A DNA stretch of 48,189 nucleotides. It comes from an uncultured Gammaproteobacteria bacterium (GTDB taxonomy: Bacteria > Pseudomonadota > Gammaproteobacteria > Arenicellales > Poriferihabitantaceae). Below the pieces are notes generated by a model. That model did not search any database. It was not told the origin of the DNA and saw only the letters and a list, made by a program, of their open reading frames with translations. The position numbers and the translations under genes were made by a program. Location: NCBI GenBank assembly GCA_937992195.1, contig CALKKV010000051.1:1-48189 (forward strand), read 5' to 3'. This document shows positions 43,362 to 48,189 of this stretch, in pieces (positions within the stretch are counted from its first letter, which is position 1; each line of letters opens with the position of its first letter).

Positions 43362-44780
43362 ATGACTTTGTTTTCGTTGTTTAGACTAACGACAGTCTTA
43401 ACTTTGATAATGTTGCCCGCTACCGCATTTCCCCATGCTGGTGAGCGCGGATTTATTATGCTGTTACCGACGACAGAATGGATAGTAGCGGGCACGTTGG
43501 TTGTGGTAGCAACATTCTGCATTTTGCTGTTTGCGCCAAGCAGCAGGATTGACAGCGTGCTGACTAAGCAATTCGCGTTAGTAAGCTGGCGTACAACTGT
43601 TCCACAAGATGTATTGGGACTGCTGTTTTTACTGTTTTATCTGCTTTTGATTGCAGCTGGATTTTTTGGCAGCAGTGATCCGTTATCAAATCCGGTTGGG
43701 CCAGTTATCTGGTCATGGTTTTGGGTGGGGATGGTTTTTTTGCATTTGCTTTTTGGCAATGTTTGGAAAATATTGAATCCATTTGACATCGCCCACCGGT
43801 TACTTCTTAAAGTATGGCCGCGTCCTGATAAGCCCACAGGTTTCCCGTCCCTTGCAACGCTGCAGTACTGGCCGGCAATCGTGTTGTTAATCTGTTTGAC
43901 CTGGTTTGAAAATGCTTCGTTATCGCCGTATGACCCCGTGAATCTCGCCAGAGTAATGGTGATCTATTTTGTAGTGACGCTTGGGTTTATGCGTTGGTTT
44001 GGGCGAGAACAGTGGCTGCATTATGGCGAGGTGTTTACCGTCTACTTTAGAATGATTAGCTGGCTTGCTCCGATATATTGGCACAGGCCTGAAACCAGTA
44101 TAAGGCTGGAGCTTCGCTGGCCTTTTATCGGTTTGCTGAATGTTGGTGCGTTACCACTAAGCGGCACGCTTTTTGTGCTGATTGCGCTGGCGTGTGTCAC
44201 CTTTGACGGTGCTTCACATACTTATTGGTGGTTGTCTCTTTGGCATATCAACCCTTTAGAGTTTGGCGGACGTTCCACCGTTGTTTGGCAGAGTTCATTT
44301 GGATTGCTAGCGGCTTGTTGCTTGTTAGCCGTGTTGTATATAGCTTCTGCAGGTTGTGTTGATCGATTGAGAAAGGGAGAGAATGTTGGAAAAGGGATTA
44401 GCACGTTGGCGGTGTCACTGGTGCCAATCGCATTTGGCTATCACTTCGCGCACTACCTCCCTGCGTTTACACTTGAGTCGCAGTTCGCGCTTAACGCTGT
44501 TTCGGACCCTTTTGCTCTAGGCTGGAATCTGTTTGGAACAGCTGACCGTCCTGTTATTGCTTCTGTCCGCAGCAGTTTTGTCTCAATTAAGATAATCTGG
44601 ATTTCCCAGATGACTGCCATTGTCTTCTCCCATGTGGTTTCTGTGCTGATTGCGCATTTAGTGATAGAGCGAGAATTTGGTAGTGCCGGCCGATCGAGGA
44701 TTAGCGAATTGCCCTATGCGCTGCTAATGATTTGTTATACTTTTATTGGGCTGTGGCTGCTCTCTACTCCCAGTCTTTAG
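43362..44780 (+). CDS. Polytopic membrane protein of unknown function
   Basis: 472 aa with a cleavable signal-like start (LTTVLTLIMLPATAFPHA) and about ten to twelve membrane helices. The mature N-terminus HAGERGFIMLLPTTEWIVAG resembles a family sometimes labelled 'fenitrothion hydrolase-like', a label I would not trust for function. WFWVGMVFLHLLFGNVWKILNPFDIAHRL and WPFIGLLNVGALPLSGT are notable. Pairing with a copper chaperone gene and scattered His suggest a role in copper or cytochrome-oxidase biology, as inference. ATG 43362 preferred over TTG 43353. Confidence 0.65.
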   Translation: MTLFSLFRLTTVLTLIMLPATAFPHAGERGFIMLLPTTEWIVAGTLVVVATFCILLFAPSSRIDSVLTKQFALVSWRTTVPQDVLGLLFLLFYLLLIAAGFFGSSDPLSNPVGPVIWSWFWVGMVFLHLLFGNVWKILNPFDIAHRLLLKVWPRPDKPTGFPSLATLQYWPAIVLLICLTWFENASLSPYDPVNLARVMVIYFVVTLGFMRWFGREQWLHYGEVFTVYFRMISWLAPIYWHRPETSIRLELRWPFIGLLNVGALPLSGTLFVLIALACVTFDGASHTYWWLSLWHINPLEFGGRSTVVWQSSFGLLAACCLLAVLYIASAGCVDRLRKGENVGKGISTLAVSLVPIAFGYHFAHYLPAFTLESQFALNAVSDPFALGWNLFGTADRPVIASVRSSFVSIKIIWISQMTAIVFSHVVSVLIAHLVIEREFGSAGRSRISELPYALLMICYTFIGLWLLSTPSL

Positions 44781-44799
44781 TTGTGATGGATCCTCACCG

Positions 44800-45261
44800 C
44801 TAACAGAGCACTTGGAAATGACCGCTTTTTATTCTGTTTTTGTCGACGATAACATCAACGGTCCACTGACCAATATAAGGTTCGATCCCTGAGGCTGGAT
44901 CGATAATCGATGACAGCGAGTTTGCGCTTGCAAACTCAATAAAGGCCGATAAAAAAACGAATTGATCATCAGATGAGATACGGATTCTTCGTTTGTTTGT
45001 GCGTTCGACTTTTCCGCCAGGACTTTTCCATTGTGTGGCGATATGACGTTCGCCATTCTCAAGATTACTAAGTCGAAAAACACCATAGATACGTTCTCCG
45101 CAATCAAACTTATCTCGGAGATTTCTCGGTTCGACTCGACCGTCGGTGAACTGAGCTATATTTTCCGAGAATTCGATGGTCACCTCAGTGTCGCTCCAGG
45201 TTGCTGAAGACAGCAGCACTAGAACAACACCGAAGATATTTTTAAACAATTGACCGTACAT
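44800..45261 (-). CDS. Secreted protein of unknown function
   Basis: 153 aa with a signal peptide (IFGVVLVLLSSATWS). The mature part is beta-rich with two Cys (FDCGERIYGVFRLSNLENGERHI and the terminal FQVLC), probably one disulfide, and a WTVDVIVDKNRIKSGHF end typical of small beta-sandwich domains. No family recognised. Convergent with the membrane protein gene. Confidence 0.65.
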   Translation of the reverse strand: MYGQLFKNIFGVVLVLLSSATWSDTEVTIEFSENIAQFTDGRVEPRNLRDKFDCGERIYGVFRLSNLENGERHIATQWKSPGGKVERTNKRRIRISSDDQFVFLSAFIEFASANSLSSIIDPASGIEPYIGQWTVDVIVDKNRIKSGHFQVLC

Positions 45262-45283
45262 GAGATATGTACTGCTTATGGAA

Positions 45284-45302
45284 GTGATCGACTAACGATC
45301 AC
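45284..45302. repeat. Perfect 7-bp inverted repeat between two small genes
   Basis: GTGATCG-ACTAA-CGATCAC lies between the lipoprotein gene and the secreted-protein gene. Without a T-run it may be an operator or a weak transcription stop. Confidence 0.35.
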
Positions 45303-45328
45303 ACCTTGCTATATGAGGAAGCTATCTC

Positions 45329-45655
45329 TTAACCGCAGGTGAACTCGGCACCATCGAATTCTGGTTCATTCGGAGAAAAGCATGCTGCAAGAAGGAACAC
45401 TCCATTTACCGTTGTTAAGCGATTGGTACCGTTAGGTGGGATAACCAGCCTCTCCCCTGTATCCGTTTGCACAATGATATTGCTGTCGCAGGTATTGGTT
45501 ATGTCGACACCACCAGGGGCATCAGACTGCTGCACACAGGACAAGGCTGACTCGTTACCAAAAATTCCGCCATCATCGTCACTACATGAGGTTAAACCCA
45601 ATAAAGCAATTAAGATAGCACCCGCTTTCCATTTTCTATTTTGGTTTTTATTCAT
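45329..45655 (-). CDS. Small lipoprotein of unknown function
   Basis: 108 aa. The N-terminus KWKAGAILIALLGLTSC is a signal peptide with lipobox LTSC, followed by an acidic SDDDGG (Asp at +3, so the sorting signal is not a simple +2 retention case). Four more Cys in the mature part. AAAGGAG lies seven bases before ATG 45655. Confidence 0.7.
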   Translation of the reverse strand: MNKNQNRKWKAGAILIALLGLTSCSDDDGGIFGNESALSCVQQSDAPGGVDITNTCDSNIIVQTDTGERLVIPPNGTNRLTTVNGVFLLAACFSPNEPEFDGAEFTCG

Positions 45656-45852
45656 GAGGAGGCTCCTTTATGTTGGTATTTAAGCAGCTATTATATGCTT
45701 TCTGCAGTTTTAGGTCACCTAATGAGAGCTTGTTTGAGTTAGGATCGAATCCAGATAGACGATGGCGAAAGGGTGGCGAGTGATTTGATACTACAGCTTT
45801 GATTTGAATTGGAATATTGTTGACTTTTATATTTTTTAACGAGTGACTCAGT

Positions 45853-46686
45853 ATGCCAGAAGGTCCAGAAATACGACTTGCCGCCGATGAAGTTGCGAGC
45901 ATTCTTAGAGGTCGAAAAACAACAGCTGTGTTTTTTGGCCAAGATCATCTGGTTAAATTTGAAAGTCGTCTAAACGGTCAGAAAGTAATCGATGTTCAAA
46001 GTCGTGGTAAAGCGATTTTGACGGTGTTTGACAATGACTGGGTGATTTATAGTCATAATCAACTTTATGGAAAGTGGCTGACTGTAGAAAGAGGCGAAAT
46101 ACCGGACACCAACCGTCAGCTGAGGCTGGCAATTCACAATCGATTTGGTAGTGCGTTACTCTATAGTGCTTCGGATATTGCTGTTTTGCATCGAGACAAA
46201 CTGCAGGCACACTCCTTCCTCTCGAAGCTCGGCCCGGATTTGCTATCTGAACCTCCTTCCATAATTGAGCTGACTGATAGACTTGCGGATAAGCGATTTC
46301 GGAATAAGCGGCTTGCCGGGCTATTGCTTGACCAGAGTTTTGTTGCCGGTTTAGGAAACTATTTGAGGGCTGAGATACTGCTTTTCTCTGGATTACATCC
46401 GCTAACCAAGCCGGCACAATGCACGCGACAGGAGCTTCGCAGACTGGCATCAAAAATAATCTCGCTAACTTTGCGGTCGTATCAAACCAAAGGCGTTATC
46501 AATCCACCGTCGCTGGTAAGGTTGCTAAAATCCAGAGGCTGCAAAACCAAAGAATCACACCGATTTAGTGTTTATGGTCGTGAAGGTTCAAAATGTTATC
46601 ACTGCAGCGCAACAGTGAGACGAATCGATGCAGGCGGCAGGCACATCTATTTTTGCCCCGGGTGTCAGCCGGTCAAAAAGGAGTAG
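45853..46686 (+). CDS. nei: Endonuclease VIII
   Basis: Base-excision glycosylase/AP lyase for oxidised pyrimidines. MPEGPEIRLAADEV holds the catalytic Pro and Glu; SRGKAILTVFDNDWVIYSHNQLYGKW, LLYSASDI, RFRNKRLAGLLLDQSFVAGLGNYLRAEIL and a zinc finger CYHCSATVRRIDAGGRHIYFCPGC follow. All match E. coli Nei. 277 aa. Confidence 0.95.
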   Translation: MPEGPEIRLAADEVASILRGRKTTAVFFGQDHLVKFESRLNGQKVIDVQSRGKAILTVFDNDWVIYSHNQLYGKWLTVERGEIPDTNRQLRLAIHNRFGSALLYSASDIAVLHRDKLQAHSFLSKLGPDLLSEPPSIIELTDRLADKRFRNKRLAGLLLDQSFVAGLGNYLRAEILLFSGLHPLTKPAQCTRQELRRLASKIISLTLRSYQTKGVINPPSLVRLLKSRGCKTKESHRFSVYGREGSKCYHCSATVRRIDAGGRHIYFCPGCQPVKKE

Positions 46687-46788
46687 CGGATCAAATACTT
46701 CCAGAACGGGCCAACCTTAAAATTCTACCTCCCAATTAAACACTTCTGCTGCAGTATACTCGCGCCGATAAGTAATAAATAAGAACCA

Positions 46789-48060
46789 ATGAAAATAGAA
46801 ATACTTTGTACAGGCGATGAGATTTTGACTGGAAAAACGATCAATACAAATCACAGTTACATGGCGCAAAGGTTTGTAGAGAATGGTTTTACCGTCAATT
46901 GGGGTACGACAGTTGGTGATGATAGAGAAAGTTTGCAGTCGGCTTTTATGCTCGCGTCGCAACGGGCGGATGTGGTCATTGTAAACGGTGGACTTGGGCC
47001 TACGGTAGACGACCTTTCGCAAGAAGTGGCCGCAGCTGCCGCGGGGGTTGGGCTGGTATTACACGAACAATGGCTTTCACGCATGGAGGGCTGGTACACA
47101 AGTCGCGGCCGGGTAATGCCTGCGAATAATGAAAAACAAGCGATGCTCCCCGAAGGCGCAGAATTTATCGATAATCCCGTCGGCACTGCCTGTGGGTTTG
47201 CGATCACTATAGAAGAAGCGAGATTTTATTTTACCCCGGGCGTTCCGCGGGAAATGCGGCGCATGATTGATGAGCAGATTATTCCTCGCCTGCAAAAAGC
47301 GCGTGGTTACGACGTTTTTACCAAAGTGAAACGTTTCCACACTTTTGGTATCGGAGAATCCAGAGCTGATTTATTGCTTGATGGAGTCGAAGATTTGGTG
47401 GAAGGCGGGGCGATGAAGCTTGGCTTTCAATCCCACTTTCCGCAGCTTGAAACCAAGCTGACAGTAAGAGCTGAAAGTGAGCAATCAATTAATGCAATGC
47501 TGGCACCGGCGGAAGCAGCGGTGAGAGAGCGATTTGCGCCATTTATTTTATGTGAGGATGATCAGACGCTGGAGGGAACGATTGTGGATGAGTTAATTGC
47601 GCAGCAATCTACTTTGTCTATTATGGAAATGCACACTGCAGGCAGGGTGACTTCGAGATTGTTGAATACGTCCTCCGAGCAACACGACAGAATTAACCGT
47701 AGCGTTGTATCACAGGACGTTAATGCGCTGCGCGATGCGGTAGGGGATCATGGCGTTGATAGTGTTATCTGTTCTTCAGAAGCCGCATTGAATTTAGCTT
47801 CTGCATTGAGGGAAAAAACACAGTCTACCTATGCTCTGGTTGTTTTGATGTCGTTGATAGAGAAAGAAGGTGATCAAGACGGGGCAGCTGATGTCTACAT
47901 TGCTATTGATGGCAGCGGTGAAAACGTTGAGCGCTTTGCACGACTACCTGGAACTGGTGAGTGGAGCAGACTTGGCGCGGTCGAGCTCGCGATGGATTGC
48001 TTCAGACGCTTTCTTTTAAAGCAACCGGTATATCAAAAGATCGATTTTGAACAGCACTAA
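46789..48060 (+). CDS. CinA-family protein with degenerate C-terminal domain
   Basis: 423 aa. The N-terminal COG1058/MoCF-like domain is intact (ILCTGDEILTGKTINTNHSYMAQ, VVIVNGGLGPTVDDLSQEVAA, NPVGTACGFAI, YFTPGVPREMRRM). In the C-terminal CinA/PncC domain the nicotinamide-nucleotide deamidase motif AESCTGG is replaced by MEMHTAG at about residues 279-285, losing the catalytic Ser. The N-terminal domain may retain ADP-ribose pyrophosphatase-like activity. Followed by rraA on the other strand. Confidence 0.88.
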   Translation: MKIEILCTGDEILTGKTINTNHSYMAQRFVENGFTVNWGTTVGDDRESLQSAFMLASQRADVVIVNGGLGPTVDDLSQEVAAAAAGVGLVLHEQWLSRMEGWYTSRGRVMPANNEKQAMLPEGAEFIDNPVGTACGFAITIEEARFYFTPGVPREMRRMIDEQIIPRLQKARGYDVFTKVKRFHTFGIGESRADLLLDGVEDLVEGGAMKLGFQSHFPQLETKLTVRAESEQSINAMLAPAEAAVRERFAPFILCEDDQTLEGTIVDELIAQQSTLSIMEMHTAGRVTSRLLNTSSEQHDRINRSVVSQDVNALRDAVGDHGVDSVICSSEAALNLASALREKTQSTYALVVLMSLIEKEGDQDGAADVYIAIDGSGENVERFARLPGTGEWSRLGAVELAMDCFRRFLLKQPVYQKIDFEQH

Positions 48061-48090
48061 GATGTAGGGTTTAAGCAAAATGACGAGAGA

Positions 48091-48189
48091 TCAGAGCTGA
48101 TCTTTCGAGACAACAATTCCGTCTGCGTCTGCATATAAATACTCTCCAGGCTCAAATGTTATGCCGGAAAATTGTACTGCGATATTCTT
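48091..48189 (-). CDS. rraA: Ribonuclease E activity regulator RraA, C-terminal end (5' part outside window)
   Basis: 33 codons enter from the right edge and end at TGA (48091-48093). VQFSGITFEPGEYLYADADG followed by IVVSKDQL matches the C-terminus of RraA (V.FGGVTF.PGD.LYADEDGI.VS). RraA binds RNase E and restrains mRNA decay. Partial only. Confidence 0.82.
   Translation of the reverse strand, partial: KNIAVQFSGITFEPGEYLYADADGIVVSKDQL

Noticed and set aside
1..48189. tRNA, rRNA or CRISPR array
   Set aside because: No cloverleaf-like T-loop motif in context, no rRNA sequence and no regularly spaced repeats were seen by eye; a tRNAscan-SE and CRISPR finder run would settle it.

Overview
The window is chromosomal DNA of a Gram-negative bacterium, most likely a marine gammaproteobacterium. 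The evidence is the topA-smg-dprA-LysM block, the hisBHAFIE-tatABC run, a CreBC-type two-component system next to a vWA/VIT sortase target and a proteobacterial (class GN) sortase, CRP-type operators, and marine-style osmolyte and methylamine-type genes (DddP-like M24 enzyme, creatinase, lone ectC). I cannot fix the genus from sequence alone. All calls rest on reading motifs and remembered family features; no database search was run.

Layout. 1-140 (+): the 3' end of a CcdB-type toxin gene. 686-6199 (-): topA, smg, dprA and a secreted LysM protein. 6822-12388 (+): a histidine operon (hisB, H, A, F, I, E) running into tatABC, with a 203-bp MITE-like element inserted exactly after the hisI stop codon. 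12454-17321 (+): creB/creC-like regulators, a VIT+vWA surface protein with a C-terminal sorting signal, and its dedicated sortase. 17370-18799 (-): a YigZ/IMPACT protein and a secreted His/Tyr-rich protein. 18959-19359 (-): two tandem, paralogous small-RNA genes. 19507-21200 (+): a two-gene ABC-2 exporter. 21288-24958: a metallo-beta-lactamase-fold protein with lost metal ligands, an isopenicillin-N-synthase-like oxygenase, prolyl aminopeptidase and a PHP phosphoesterase. 25060-28093 (+): a DddP-like M24 enzyme with a P-loop kinase-like protein. 28114-35149: a tightly coupled four-gene operon (FAD/Fe-S 2-hydroxyacid dehydrogenase, GntR regulator, EctD-like dioxygenase, SAF-domain dehydrogenase) divergent from a glyoxylate-type aminotransferase. 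35213-37083 (+): a glycerophosphodiesterase and a helical protein. 37084-37924: a long regulatory stretch with a large hairpin, a cre-tag and a 47-aa ORF. 37925-40629 (+): a di-heme peroxidase translationally coupled to a membrane sensor-like ATPase. 40709-42600: solitary ectC and creatinase, the latter with a structured leader. 42590-46686: a copper chaperone, a membrane protein, two small secreted proteins and nei. 46789-48189: a CinA-family protein and the 3' end of rraA.

The strongest candidate for something undescribed is the pair of tandem RNA genes at 18959-19359 (- strand). Each has a CRP operator centred about 41.5 bp before its inferred start, an identically spaced -10 box, a 5' hairpin, a conserved single-stranded anti-Shine-Dalgarno segment, a second hairpin and a Rho-independent terminator. 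The conserved segment is complementary to a Shine-Dalgarno-plus-AUG sequence, and a good match lies at the start of the nearby ABC permease gene. Other leads are the multi-hairpin leader of the creatinase gene (possible riboswitch), the exact CreB-type tag over the -35 box upstream of the peroxidase/sensor operon, and the five-gene dioxygenase/2-hydroxyacid/aminotransferase cluster whose substrate I cannot name.
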